From Aphis gossypii (lineage: Eukaryota; Arthropoda; Insecta; Hemiptera; Aphididae), in NCBI RefSeq assembly GCF_020184175.1, contig NC_065532.1:23250001-23314000 (forward strand): a DNA stretch of 64,000 nt, read 5' to 3'. The notes below the pieces were generated by a model. It had not been told where the DNA came from. It saw only the letters and a list, made by a program, of their open reading frames with translations, and made no database searches. Numbering within the stretch: the stretch's first letter is position 1; each line of letters opens with the position of its first letter. Below, piece by piece: positions 36,420 to 50,959 of the stretch. The translations under genes were made by a program, and so were the position numbers.

Positions 36420-39400
36420 TGACTTAATATTTGAATTGTACTTTTTAAAGTCACAGAAACTGCTACTTTAAGAGCGACTCTTAACAAATCCACTAAATAG
36501 TATTTTGATCACCCATTCACCTGCGTTAAGATTTTTTTTTAATCGAACGTTTTTCATCTAAGTATTGAATTCCGTATTATTACATCAGTATAAAATACTT
36601 ATATCAAATGCTTTGTCAACTTTAATTTCACTATCTTATAAGTTATCATGATTAATATTAATTATTAAGTTTTCATCAAACTTTCCCAATCTGACTTTTA
36701 TTTTACTTCACAAACCATTATTGTAACGTCCATCGATGTGTTCTTGTTCTATTCTATTTAAAGTATTTACATTGAATACATTTCAATACAGCACAAAGAA
36801 AGTGCTTTAGACATTAATTATTAGTTATTGATATCTTTATTCTTATCGGGAAAATTGAATAAAATATGAAAATTATTAACAGTGCATACAATAATGGCAT
36901 TATGATTTCGGAGGTTATAAAAGGTTTTAAAACATGTTAGCGTGTTGCAAAGATTGTATTCGGATAACTGTTAGAACATAATCAAAAAAATCTTTATTAT
37001 GTATCAAAAAAACAAACGTGTGGAATGAATACAATATTTTGATAAATTTAAATTTATATTGTTCATTTTTTCTTTTGAATTTTATTCATTATAATTTTAT
37101 ACTTTATAATATATTTTATTATTTAATATTCTTAAGTTCAAAGAATCTATATACCTATATATTCTAAATTCAGAGTAAATACATTATTACACAACTTTAT
37201 ACTGTGAAGTTATCAACATCTCTTCTCAAAACCAAAACCAATATAGGTATGTTTTTAAAACTTAAGCACGTATTTCCATATAATCTCTGTTTAATTTCCT
37301 CTAAATAAAATATCTAATCACTAAAGGTAATGATATGCAATTATTATTTAATATCATTCTTCAACAAAATAATCTGCTTTCACTTTTTAAATTATAGTAT
37401 TATCTATCTTAGTGTTATCAATAAAATAAAGTTTAATACTATAATATAACATATAAATATATATTTCAATAAACTATTTTTTAAATAGTTAATCGCCGAT
37501 AACAAATTACTTTATTAGTTTAAAAACAAATAGTACACAATCGGATAAATTATTTCGATTATATTTTAAATTCAACATTTTATTATTATTTTTTTTTATA
37601 TACATATAAATTGAGAATAATATTACAAATGTTTTTGTGTGTATTAATTTTTAACAACCAGATTTGAATTAAAAAAAAAACATCAATGTTTTGAACAAAT
37701 ACTACATTGTATATTATTTTGACAGTTTTAATTTTATTATACGTAATTAGTATACAAAGAACTGTTGTATAACTCAGTATTTAAGAATTTAAAAATACAA
37801 TAAGTACCGGTTGAATAAAAAAAAATTCCTCATCTTTTGCTTTTATAATATTGTCACTATTCTTTATTCGCACTTGAAAAAAAATAATTACGTTGGTTGT
37901 TCTGTATATGAATTATTATAAACAATGTTGGTTCTCTCAATGTAGTATTGTTCTCATTTGTTTCGAAGTCATTATTAACTTCATAATATTGTTGTTGCAG
38001 AATAAGTTTTCGATTAAGTATTTGTTGTGTAATAACTTTTCGGTCGAGAAAATAAGCAAATGATCGCCTTACCTTTATTTCGAAAGAAGAGTAAAGGTTG
38101 TTATCTGTTATAAAATAACGATATCGCAAACAATGTCGATGGATGATCAGCGGTAATGATAAGTTTTGTAAATGATTGAACCACTATTCCGTTTAAGAAT
38201 TTTAAAATCGATATTGAAAAGGAAGTTCCAAATTGTCACATTTTATGTAGTAAAATAATAAATAATATGACAGTATGATATTATATTTTAATATCGAAAA
38301 TTCTACAAATTGTATTCCGATGAGTATGAATATAATATGACTAAACAGTTATGTTGAATGATAATTGTGCTTTAAAACGTAGTTACCGAGACGACTCGTC
38401 ATCTTTTGCCAGAGACCGAGCATGGAAATGATTTAGGTTTTTCGGTTATCCGGTCCATCCGTATATCTAATTGTAATATTATTGTAACATAAAATATATA
38501 TGACGTCGTTTATATAATGACAAACGTCCGGAAGTCTGTGACAAGGGCGAAAAACAACATCGGATACAATGGAACATACATAATATATTTATAACAATAT
38601 ATGGTTAGAATACTCGTGTATTTTATCACTGGAAAACTTAATTAGTGGTATAATAAGCCATTTTCATTGTTTCAAAAAAAAAAAAAAAAACACAAATGTT
38701 TTTGAAAATATTTCTTTACATAATTTTATTTTATTTTTTTTATAAAATAACATTTTCGGGACAAAAAATTTTACTATTTTTATGGTTATTATTTGTTGAG
38801 TATTTTAATTTTTATAATAATCACACATATTTTAGTTTCAAATTCCGAAGCAAAATATTATTCGGAGTATTATGAACAAACACCTAATTAATTAGTTATA
38901 AATTACAACTTATAATTATTTAAAGTTTAGATATGTGGAATAGCGCTTTTCTTGGTATCTTTGAATCACTACACACCGAACTTCTAAACTTAAATTAATA
39001 CTTATAACTTATTACATACTCTTTTAAAAATCATTATTTTTTTTTGTGTTAGAATATTCCAAGTACTCCGGTTTTTTCTGCTTTGCAATAAGGAATAATA
39101 ATAATAAACTAAATAATTTTAAAAAGGAAAACAATAAAAAATAGTAATATTGTTTTCTAAAAATTTGAAGCTAGGTATGTAAAAAAAAAAAAAATATTTC
39201 ATCAATCGTAAAGATTTTGTTAAATTAGCAAATGTCTTACGGTTAATGAATCACCCAGTAGCTTAGAAATAATATAGAAGAAAATACGTCGTCGACTGAT
39301 TCAAAAATTCTCCAGTTTTTCACAAGTTCACCATATATATGTGTACAATGTACAATACGTCTTTGACGAGTGCGCACCATAGCGCATTGATCGTAAGCTG

Positions 39401-42400
39401 TATTTGTGAAGAGATTGAGACAATATATAGAACAATAACACTACAAATGCACACCCGTTAAACATACATACTATACAGAGAGATTTTTTTTTATGAAAAA
39501 AAAATATTATTTTAGCAGTAAGTCAGTTTATATTTTTGAAAAAAATTTATTTTTATCGTTTATAAATAACGAAATACATTTTTATTTGAATATTCTGAAG
39601 TAAAATAATAAGGTATCACATAGTATTTTCGTAGATATAAATCAAACATCAAACTTTCAGTAAATATTTAATTTTTAATAAAAATTTTAGTTGAAAACTT
39701 CGTTAGGAGGTTCTATTTTTTCATCTACTGATTTTATATTTCCGGTTTTATTTTGTCAGTGCATAGTGAATACTCATTGGTGATTTTTTATGATTAGATG
39801 AAAGAAAAACACGGTTAATATATTTCGATCTATTTGAATTTATTTGAATGTTTTTATTGGTATTTTGTCGTGCACACGTTTAATATTATGTAATATACAA
39901 TTAATAGATAATTGTTATTTAATTTTTTTTTATTGACGGTTGAGACTGATTGTTTATTATGTTTGGGTTAGTTTTTCATGTTATGTACATTTTAAGATAA
40001 TATAATCAATTTTCAGTTCAATACAAAGTCATACAGATATACGAGTATTTGAAAATATTAATTAAAATAATTTTAAATTATGTATTCTGGTTAATTAACC
40101 AATCTATATATTCCACATAGAGTATAGTGATTGTTATAGTGTTTTGAGTTCAATATCGCTCTTTCTATATTTGTATGGGAGTGTGACCATACAGTTAAAG
40201 ACTAAAGTCAAATATCAACTAAGAATCGTCACAAATGGCTAAGTGGTGAGCGGAAAATTTTGTTTTTCTACGCCCGTGCCGTCTACCAAAATACCTATTC
40301 CTATACAATTTTTACAAGCATTAGTCGTATAAATGAGTCCGACACAAACACGGAAAAGTATTTTATGACATAAAAAATGACTGGCTAAAGATTAATATCC
40401 CTCGGTCGAGTAAAATACAATTTATTTTCGTTGAGTTACATTTCTTTTTTATTTAGCGAATCAAATTGACGCCGAGAAAACTTCAAATGTTACGCCCGTG
40501 TAGATATTTATTTTCCTCGCTCCGCATTTATATATATTTTATATATTACCTAACATAACGTATATAATGACGGAAGAAGACTCGACGACCGGAACATCGG
40601 TCATCGGTCATGATCTTTTGCTCAATTGTTGGTTAATGTGAGTACGCGTCGTAAACGATACATTATATATCGCTTCTACATATCATATAAAAATCGACAA
40701 CATGCGCTTCCGTTAGTGAATTTTGTTGTCCATTCATGCGGAGTGGTTAGCAGGTGGTATGCGCCGAGGGCCTATAATGACTATTGCAAGTAAGTTCGGA
40801 AAAATTATACGGACGATCTGGAAAACAAATCACTCGAGTTCGTCAACACTCATCGAAATATCGAGAAAAATAACAGTCTGTACTCGATAAAAGACAGCGT
40901 AATATCATATGTCACCATTTCATCAATACACTTACATTGATGAAATCTAATCTAACCTAATGCATGACGATTGTTTTATCATCAATTAGGCAATATCCGA
41001 TGAAATACAATTGCCGCTTCTTTAATATGAATAAAACAAATAATAACTGTGTTGTATATTTATACCATAATTTGTAAGTATCTATTTTAAACGATAAAAA
41101 AAAATTAAAAATTTTGATTTGTTTTATAAGATTTTCCAGTTTGCAATATCATAATCAACGTAATACTGTAAAGAACGAGATAGTCGTCTTGTTACAGATA
41201 ATTAAATTAATTTTATTGTGTTGTTTATTAATATGTAAAAACATTTGAAGTAGATGAGCAGCACTATTACAATGATATATAATATGTAACTGATAAGTAA
41301 TTTAAAATTATTGATTGACTCTTTCAGAGAATTCGTAACGTAATATTCTAATATGAATAATTGATTATATAATATTTATAGTGACTATGTTAGAAATAAT
41401 AACTAAAATGGATTACTAACAACAGGCCTAATGATTTATACTTAACATTTAATTTATTTTTATACTGATATTTTTTTTTTTAATAAACGAAACAAAATTT
41501 ATTATGTTAATGACTGTTTTGTAATACGCAGGCTCAATTCATTTTAAATGACGCAGGCTTCGAAGAAATTTTTGATGAAATAATCAAATAATTTTAGTTC
41601 TCCGAAAACTTGGTATAGGTAAATAATTGATAAAAAGATACATATTATTTGATGCTTGATTATATTAAAATATTATTACAATAATGCATATTAAAATTAT
41701 TATTTGTACACTTTTGTCCTTACTTTTGACAATATATGTCATATTTTAGTCAAGGGGTTTATCTCCATAAATTCATTTCTAAGTAAACCCGAGATTTAAA
41801 TTTATATGATACTTAGAATAATATATCAACTTTGTATTATAATAATATTATAATATTATCATAAGATAACAAGTATTCGAAAAAAATGTATGTAACCACA
41901 ATAAGTACGATATTATATGAAATACGTTAGGTTTACACGTCATTTAAATCATATAAAATTTCAATTTTTTAGCATAATCTTATTTTATGTAGCTATATAA
42001 TAATCTGTTATATTATGTGTGATTGGCTGAATTGGTTTTACATCCTGTTTTATATACATGCAGGTATAAATAATCTCGCGTCGGTGTGTTCAGGAGAAAT
42101 ATGTTAATTTTATCGAGCGGTCGAGTTTAAATCGAAAAATTATAGTACCACTGCGTTCGATAAAATTTAAAATATGTAATTACATTTTAAACGCTCTTAA
42201 ATTATTGGGAAGCAAATGGTTTACAAATATAAATGTTTTGAACCGCAAAATTAGCAACGTAATAATACAGATTTTATAATCGTGAATTTTTGATTAACTA
42301 TTTATTTTAATCAGTTATTAAACTGTAGAAGTAGGTCGTTTATTTATAATTCATGTAAATTTTAATACGTAACCGCAAGTTTAAAATTACAATTGTTGTA

Positions 42401-42960
42401 TTCGTATTTTCATTGGAACAAATAATAGCTTGTAATGGAATTAAATTATTTAAAAAATGTATAGGTAACTATTTAGATATTTAATATTTATGTTTTATAT
42501 TTCGATTTAGTATTTTAAAACAATCTTTTAAGTCTTTATACATTAATTTATTGCTCGAATGTATAATATTATTTTAATAGAATTGAAAATACTATAATAT
42601 AGATCCTTCGTTATAGTTGGTATAATGTACTGTGGTAGATAAATATTTAATACACGAAATGGTCGATTTCCTACAATACTGACTTAGTAGTATCGGATTA
42701 AATATTTAAGTGTAATCTTTAAATTAAATTTTTCATTTTTTTTTCTCGGTACTTGTACAATTATTAATAGAAGTATTTCATTAGACTTGTTTTCTTATTT
42801 TATGAATTACATTAGTTAAATTTGAGATAACACGGCGCTCTGGATAGGCTATTTAGCTACACCACTGTCGAGGTTTGGTTTTTCTGGTATCGCATAAAAA
42901 TTATTAATTACGTCATTCGTACAACTGACACTGACGCAAAACTTTAAATACCCTCAAGTC
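36420..42960. other. Gene-poor interval upstream of GPB5
   Basis: A 5' UTR exon and promoter for GPB5 should lie somewhere here, because the first coding exon begins after an acceptor. The best G+C-richer candidates are 38380-38470 and 40570-40870. The second holds a CpG-rich patch (AGGCCCTCGGCGCATACC on the minus strand), but no definite TATA/initiator pair was found. The 90-codon minus-strand frame at 37857-38129 starts at TTG and is probably noise. Confidence 0.4.
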
Positions 42961-42969
42961 GAGATGTAT

Positions 42970-43640
42970 CAGATTAAATGAAATTTAGATTCTGAATAAA
43001 ATTAATCTAAAATACTGAATTTATTTGTGTATCTATCATCACCTTCTGGAGCAGGTTCAGTGCATTCAAAAGTAAATATTATTTCCATACTCGTGTAAGT
43101 AAATGAGAAAAACGAAAAAAAAAATGCAATTATGATGTATATAATGCTTACAAAATATTCAATCATCATTTTTTAGACATTCTTTTTACTAACCCTTCCA
43201 TGAGAATTTAATTAATAAAATAAAAATGTAGTTTATAATAAAAAAATTATTATAATAATAATTTTAAAAAAAAATGTTAAACGTAAACACTTTAAACTTC
43301 TTGTCATTACATAATATATTATTATTTTTCTATATATAATACGGTTTTAAAAATATTTAGACAAATTTTAAAATATACATTATAGGTTCATAAGTACCAA
43401 AAATCTATATTTTATACCATATATCAATATTAAATAATAAATTGCTAACTGTAATTATATGAATCGAACAAATATTGTAATAACATATTATTTAAATATA
43501 TTCGATGTTTTAAATACAACATAGTAGGTAATGTAAATAAATCATAAAATATCTTTAGAAAATATAGAGTGAGAAACATCGTTTATGCTCAGAAGTCAGA
43601 ACAAGTTTTTTAGTTGTGCAATGATTTATTATTGAGTTTA
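42970..43640 (+). repeat. Degraded copy of the GATTCTGAACG repeat family
   Basis: TTTAGATTCTGAATAAA at about 42978 matches the left end. CAATGATTTATTATTGAG (43619) followed by TTTAAATTTAACACATCC resembles the right-end palindrome and its flank in the 21.56-kb copy. The interior is strongly diverged. Confidence 0.4.
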
Positions 43641-43659
43641 AATTTAACACATCCACAAA

Positions 43660-46600
43660 CAGTGATTTCCTATTCAATAACAAGACACACTCAACATTTA
43701 AACTATTTATAGCTGAAAGATATCTTTTTTTATTTGAATGGTAAATGATAGAGTATGTTTATTACTCGATATTTGAGACATAAGATGTAGTTGTTAAATT
43801 CTTAATTTTTTTTTTTTTTTTTTGAAAATAATTGTACGAACTATAAGCTTTATGTTCAAAAATTATAAAAATAAGAATAAAAATTAATGTTGTTAAATAA
43901 ATTAATTTAATTTAAAAATAGAAGATTAACAGTCTAGAGATATTATTTTACGTACCTACTTAAGACTGTACTGCAATCAAATGTTTATTTCGAGTACGTT
44001 TAACTTGCACCATTTTAAACTTACTATAATTACACCGTTACCAGTTGGATTAAAATCGTGAAAATGTTTTTATACTATCATTGTGCAAACTAAAAAGATA
44101 TATAATATTAAAACTATCAAACATCACGTAAAAACGATTTTTTAATTTTTTAATATGTTAGCTTTGTATCTAATAAAAACAAGATGATACTGATAGACTA
44201 ATTAAAGAATATTTCAATTTGTAGTCTTATTATAGACGGAACAAAAACGAAATTGTCATGTTAAAGTTGTCATAACCTCGCCCGGAGGAATTGTTACGAA
44301 GACTACTTCTAATTTAATAGTTTTCTAATTATTTAATCATTAATGAGTATAAAATCCTTATTAAAGATTAAACGATATAATCGTTGATTTTAAGGTTATT
44401 TTAGGATGTTTGGTGATTTAAAATAATCTTTTATCGTCTACCGTTATTTTATCTTTTATTTGTTTTTTACTCAATTTTTAGGATTGAAAATACCAAGTTT
44501 TATTACACACCCATAACGTATACACGCGGTGCTAATGTATAATGTATGTAACTTATTAAATTCCTTAGCCGTTAAATGGTACATGCAATAACCATTTTTT
44601 AGTGCCCATAATTGATATTATTCTTTCGAAGTAATCTTGAGAAGTATTATTGCATTATGATTATTATTATTATCATACTAACACTTTTAAGATGATCTAA
44701 AACTAACTAATATATTTAACCATCATAATATTTCATAACATAAATATTATTTGATATATTATATATTATACATGTCCATACTATCAAGTAATATATGATG
44801 GTTGTTATTATTGTTGTTTTTGAATTAAGTATAAATATTTTTAAATCGGTGTTGAACAATGTAAAACCATTAGCATATGACATAGATTTTCTTGGCACGT
44901 AACAGTATATTTAGTAGAAGTATCCAACAAGAGTGTTTAATCGCATAAAGAAAAAAACATATTTTAAACGGAAGTTATAAATTATTATAATCCTCAAATA
45001 CACTAAGCAAAATATCTCAAAGAACTGAAATTATTACGAATAGTATCAAAAGCTAAACATAGTGTATATAATATTTGTCAACTGCAATTTTTTTTTTATT
45101 GAACTTAAAAATAAAACAACGATTAATTCAAATACTTTTGCCCATACAATAATAATATCAAAAAACGTTATATAATAATGAAATACTACGCATGACAGTA
45201 AAACATTTGTAACTAAAATTAATACAATAAATAATAAGTCATTATGGATTTTCTTTTTAATTATTATTTTGAGTTTTACTTAAAGCATACCAAAAAGATA
45301 ATGCATGCATTTAACTCGTGTTTCTTCTGTGAATCAAATAATGAAATGATGTAATTTTATTCCTTGAGATTATGGCTTTTAGAGCGTTTAAATAATATTA
45401 TTTTTTACTTCACGCATGTTAAACTGTTGATAGTACATTTCTAGAATATATCTGATGAGCCGTTAAAAAAATTCCTAATGTAGAATATAAACTCTGACTA
45501 AATAAATCATCGTGAATTTTATTCTTAAACAAAAAAAGTCACAAGCACATTATATTTAATTTTTTTGGTCGATTCAAATATAAGAAAATTGAAATATTGA
45601 AATATAATAAGGTATAATATATATTATGTATATATATATATATAATATGATATAAACGTCTTATATTATAGTTAAACTGTATATTATTTAAACTCAATGT
45701 AAAGCGTATATTTTAAAAGCTTAATAAACTACCACACAAATCACGTAATATAATATTTTAATTAATATATAACTGTTATATGGAGCGAGAAGTCTTAATA
45801 TGCCTATAGTAAAGTTTATTTTTTTTTAAATTCAAATATAATGCTATAACAACAATTTTGCTTTGAACTACTTACTTTAGCAATTTGTCTTGTGTTTATT
45901 TTATTATTACTTATTATTATTTTTTTTTTTTTTTTGTTAACCGATTATAATGATTATTATAATTTAATTTGAAACACAGAAACTTTTATTCAACATGTAA
46001 AACAATGTTCTTTATATACGTATATCATTTATTAAAAATATAATGTTATAATAAGTTGTACGCTTATGTATTGAATTTTAAATTTAATTTTGTATAAAAA
46101 GCCTAAAAGTTAATGACGTAATCGCGTGTATACAAAACAGAATTAAAATTTTATTCAAATAATAATTAGTCAAGTTTTTATTTGAAAATAAATGAAACAA
46201 AACTTGTATGGATAAGACGTATAAGACGTATAAAAACAGTACATCGAAGATTGATTTTTTTTACTCTTTTTTAATTTGATATTTTTTTTTCTGGTCTACA
46301 ATGAATCTTAATAATCAGTTTCCTATTAATGTTTTCATTTGAATAGTTCACACTGAACGGTAAATGTATAACTTCATTTTATCGCCTTCAATTTAACCAC
46401 ACTTTATTCCCCTAACGTTCATTCACTTTTTAAATGAATAATCTACTGTATAACCTAACCCTCTGCACACAACTCAACAATCCTGTGTTTTGTGACATTA
46501 ACCACCTCGTTTTCAACTGCCCCAAGATTTCATTACTTATTGTCCCTATTTAAATCTTCCAACATCCCTTTTGATATCCAATATTATAAATTCTCATCTC

Positions 46601-47440
46601 AACAAGTAAATACTATACTTCTCATACTATCATAATTTAACCATACAGGTTATATATTATAACTAATTAATCTAATTTATTTATATCATTATTATTTTTC
46701 CTGTAATTTTTGTTTATCTCTCTTTGATTTTTCCATTGTAATTTCCTATGGAATTTTAAAATTATAACCTAATTTTTTAAAATAATTGTATAACAAAATT
46801 TAATAACAATAAAAAAAATGTTTCTACAAACATTTCACTCCATCAATAATTATACAAATTGAACACACGCGATACGTTATCGATAAAGTCGGATATTAAA
46901 TGTTAATGTATTATCACATAGCAAATATAATAATATGTTTTTATATATTAAGTAAATATATTTTTTTTTTTAATAGAAAGATAATTTAATACATATAGTA
47001 TTAGGTATACAGAATAATAGCTGTAAAACATGCGAAAATTGTAGTCGGTTTGGAATAACAATCACAATAATATGTGAAATCGATTTTTATTTTATTTGCA
47101 AATATTAAGTAAAATACGCTTAAAAATGACGAACATGATGAAATACATATAATTGAATATACTAACGTAAAATAAACATAACGTACTATATTTAAATATA
47201 ATTAATTTTACAACTGTAAGAATAATACTTAACAATAATTGTAAAAATTATTATGTAGAGTGATAACAAATTAAAAGCTTTTTTTGAAAGTAATGGACAT
47301 TGACCCCTTACTGTGACATCTCTAGAATAATGATTAAAAACGATTTTTCAAAATAATAAAATAAATAAAAACATAAAATAATTTTTATACAGTTCAAATA
47401 TGTATGCTTATGGTTTGCATTTAAAATATTGGGAGCCAGT
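43660..47440. other. Gene-free AT-rich interval
   Basis: AT-rich DNA with T runs (43805 and 45920) and an (AT)n stretch near 45630. No exon, RNA gene or element boundary was recognised. Confidence 0.5.
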
Positions 47441-47459
47441 TAAGGAGATTCGACCCGGT

Positions 47460-47823
47460 TGTATTTTCTGCCAAAATAAACCTATATTTTGCCAACTGTA
47501 CTAACTGTCCTAGTTATCGGGAAAAAAAATCCCAAAAACATATTTGAATTCTTCATAAAATTTACTTGAAACGAATTTTTCAATTTTTTTGAAATTAATC
47601 ACTTGAGTCCTTCAAAATTGTAATTTAAAATTTTGAGTACTAAGAATTTTAAAATAATAATAATAATAATAAACTAAAAAAAATTAATAATTTAAAAATG
47701 TAAGGAAATCGTTTTCAAGTAAACTTCATAAGAAATTCAAATATGTTTACGGAATTTGTTTCCGATAACTAGGAAAGTCAGTATAGTTGGAAAAAGATTG
47801 ATACTTTTAGAAAAAATAAAAAG
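47460..47823. mobile_element. Foldback (long-inverted-repeat) MITE-like element
   Basis: The left arm (about 47462-47583) and right arm (about 47698-47823) are inverted copies. CCTAGTTATCGGGAAA on the left pairs with CCTAGTTATCGGAAAC on the reverse complement of the right. Both continue through ACATATTTGAATT and TTTACTTGAAA, about 120 bases at roughly 80% identity by eye. The loop of about 115 bases includes a short (AAT)n run. There is no coding capacity. Target-site duplications were not resolved. Confidence 0.7.
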
Positions 47824-47829
47824 TAGTAA

Positions 47830-50090
47830 ATAATGTACGTCAATCGCGCGACACTGCGACGGTATTTGACTTGTGCCTGCGCGTGAGAAAGTGTCCTGTT
47901 TCCTCGAACCTATCGCGGAGTATATAATAAAAGTTCAAACTATAGAGCAATAATAATATTACTCTATGGTTAAACGAATATTATATCATTATTATAAATC
48001 GCACATAAATAATATGCTGTTGATGTTATCACATATTCGTTTTTGGCTATTTTCATTTAATAGAATAGATGCTAGTTACTATACTGTATAATTACCTGCA
48101 GCTCCTACTATCATAATATCAAAAAAATTTCGTGTTTTATGGCGAGTAACGAATTTGCTATCCTATACGGATAGTCTAGTTCATTTTGTAACAACAACTG
48201 TGTGGAAAGTTATAATAACGGTGTTGCTAAATACGTCGGTGGTAAACGTGTAAATTATTCTTTTAAAGGCAAGTACGAAAAATAATAATTTATTAAAAAA
48301 AAATTATAAACGTTATGTATAGTTGCCTAATATATTAATATATTAAATATGTTCTTATCAAGCCCGTTGCGATTCAGCTGTCGATTTGTTTAACCTCGGT
48401 CCTTCATATATTAGCCATTTCCATAAGAAAGTTACATATCACAGTTCAGGATTATACACGAAAGACTGCCTTAAAATTGCATACATCCAACTCTTTAAAA
48501 ACGACCAAAAAAGGGCAAAATGTAATTATGTTGTAAGAACCTCAATTTTGTATGATTTATAATGTCGTATAATTTTTCAATAAATATAAACCATGTATTA
48601 TAGGTACAATATAACTCAAAAAATAAAAACATAGATAAATATCATCGATGAAGCAGCTTTTGAGACGAAATAATACTCTTAAATTTAACGTGAAACTCAA
48701 TTATAAAAATGTTTTTAAACAATATAATTGTATAAGTGGGTATACATTTACGATTAAAGCTGTTACTTAGATTCGGAATTTTGAATATTATCGAATATAT
48801 TTTATATAATGTTGATTGAGAATGGCGGCATTAATTTAGTATATTATTATATGCTTTTAGCCATGTTTCATTTAAATTATACTACATAATCGTATTATAT
48901 CATCATAGCACTACTCTATACGTGAATATCCGGTTTTGCGAGAAAACAAAAGCATCATAAGTGGTTTTGATTCCAGAACTGTTCATGCAAGTACCTAACA
49001 CATTATAATACTAAAAAATACCAACGCATATATATTTGTTTTCATCAGTTGGATGAATTAAGTAGGTAACACAAATTATTGTTTGATATCTGTGTAAAAA
49101 CATTACAGGCATAATCTCAATTTATTTATTAAATAAAATAGTGTCTTGATATTAATTTTGTATGCTTTTTAAAATAGAAGGATTACTTTTAAAGTTTTTT
49201 GCTATACAAGTATACTACATTACTATATTATAATAATATTTTTATTGATTTTAAATAAAATAACAAAAAACGTTCCGCAGAAAATATTTCTGAAATTGCG
49301 TCTAGCTAATAAATTGAGAAATCTATGGCATTTATATTTATATCACCAAAAAACTGACTGTGTTTGCTATTTTATAGTTCATAAAATAATAATATCATAA
49401 TATTTAATAGACTTATTTTTTATCGATTTACGTAATATTGTTGTATTATTTTTTAGATAAAATTCAATTTTTTTTTAATGTTTGGTCATTAATATATTAA
49501 AGAAAATTGAGAAATAAAAAACTATTTTTGTTGATAGTAATCGTTTGGAAATTATTTAAATTACAATTCTTTTTTTTTTTTTGTATGTATGTATTTGAAG
49601 TTATTAGTTTTTATTATAACTAATCTAATAATTTCTGACTAGCACCTTATTTTAGAAATAAAAACGTTTTATTAGGAATTAATTAAAAATGATAAAAACT
49701 TCAAAAAAATTTTTATTTCATTCAATAATGTAATAGCTAAAAGTATTATGCTTGATTACTATCAATAGTAACTTATTTGTTTTATTGTTTAAGTTTTTGT
49801 GTGAAAACTTTAGTACTTTTATTATGTACCTATGCGAAATAAGTTCAGGAATTATTTTTAAAAGTTAGTAGACCCCCTATACATATATATGTATTATACA
49901 TATAATATATATTATTATCTACTTTAAAAATAAATGTGATGAAATTCTATTTATAAAATCTACTTGTGAAAATTTCCACCGGATGTTAACCATAATTATT
50001 AATTTGAAGAAGACGACGAAGAAGAATTTCAGGCTCTGCAGCATTGCCATTACTAGAATATGTAATTGCAAACGTTACGAGTTAAGTTAA
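47830..50090. other. Gene-poor interval
   Basis: A G+C-richer patch at 47840-47935 (TCAATCGCGCGACACTGCG) immediately follows the foldback element and may be regulatory. The remainder is AT-rich without supportable exons. Confidence 0.4.
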
Positions 50091-50095
50091 TCTTT

Positions 50096-50174
50096 TTCGT
50101 TTTACAAAAAGGAAATTACAATTACAAGTAAATGGAACAAAACGAATCAAACCACATCATTTTTGTAAAACGAA
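50096..50174. repeat. Perfect 15-bp inverted repeat with 49-base loop
   Basis: TTCGTTTTACAAAAA at 50096-50110 is exactly reverse complementary to TTTTTGTAAAACGAA at 50160-50174. It could be the termini of a tiny element or a chance hairpin; a 15-base perfect match at this spacing is unlikely by chance, though the sequence is AT-rich. Confidence 0.55.
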
Positions 50175-50351
50175 TGAGTCGAGTAGTAAATTGGATATTT
50201 TTTTCAGCATTATCATCATTTAAATATATTATTATAAAATCATAATATTAACTATACCTACAATATGTATTAATTTGCTTAAAATGAAATTCAAAACCAG
50301 TGTATTTTAGGTTTATAAAACTATATAATTTTTTATCTACTTTTTGTCAAT

Positions 50352-50945
50352 TACTATTCAGTGTTGGATTTATAAGAGGCAGGGAATCTGGACGCCCCCC
50401 AACCCTGATATATACATAGTATATAATACATACACAGAGTCTGACTCAGTAGGTATAACGTATAACATAATGTTTTTATATATTTCAAATATATAAGTAG
50501 GTTGATTATCAAGAATCTACTGAAATAATAATAATAATAATAATAATAATATAGTGTAATATTTTACCATCGTATTTTTATAGCTTTAATAAAATCGTCC
50601 ATCGTAACGTTAATTCTCGATATTCTGTTATATACCGATAGTTAGTATATGTTTACTAAGGTTGAGCAATGCTTAACAGTTGACGCAGTCTTAGCAGAAG
50701 TAGGGAAAACCAAAAGAAGACTAGATTTTATTTTATAAATTTTGAATTTTAGGTCCACATACAATATAGTATATACATTAACACAGTATAATATAATACA
50801 TTTATTTTTATAGAAATAAAAACAATACATTTAAAATACATATTAGTTTTTAGGACCCCTCCTCCGGAAAAATTTGATTATTACTATTTTTATAAATTCA
50901 AAAAATTTCATTCTAGTGCCACAAAAAAGTAGCAAAAACCACTGC
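50352..50945. repeat. Possible hAT-like nonautonomous remnant
   Basis: CAGTGTTGGATTTATAAGAG near 50360 and a right edge reading AAAAACCACTG near 50943 resemble CAGTG-type terminal inverted repeats. C-rich patches (GCCCCCCAACCC, ACCCCTCCTCC) sit inside. Flanking 8-base duplications were not found, so the call is weak. Confidence 0.25.
50524..50550 (+). repeat. (AAT)n microsatellite, about nine units
   Basis: An uninterrupted trinucleotide array. Confidence 0.8.
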
Positions 50946-50959
50946 GCTGTAAGTAAACA

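Noticed and set aside
40230..40260. TGGCTAAGTGG, a perfect A-box consensus
   Set aside because: No B-box within the usual distance and no SINE tail. Probably chance or a very old fragment.
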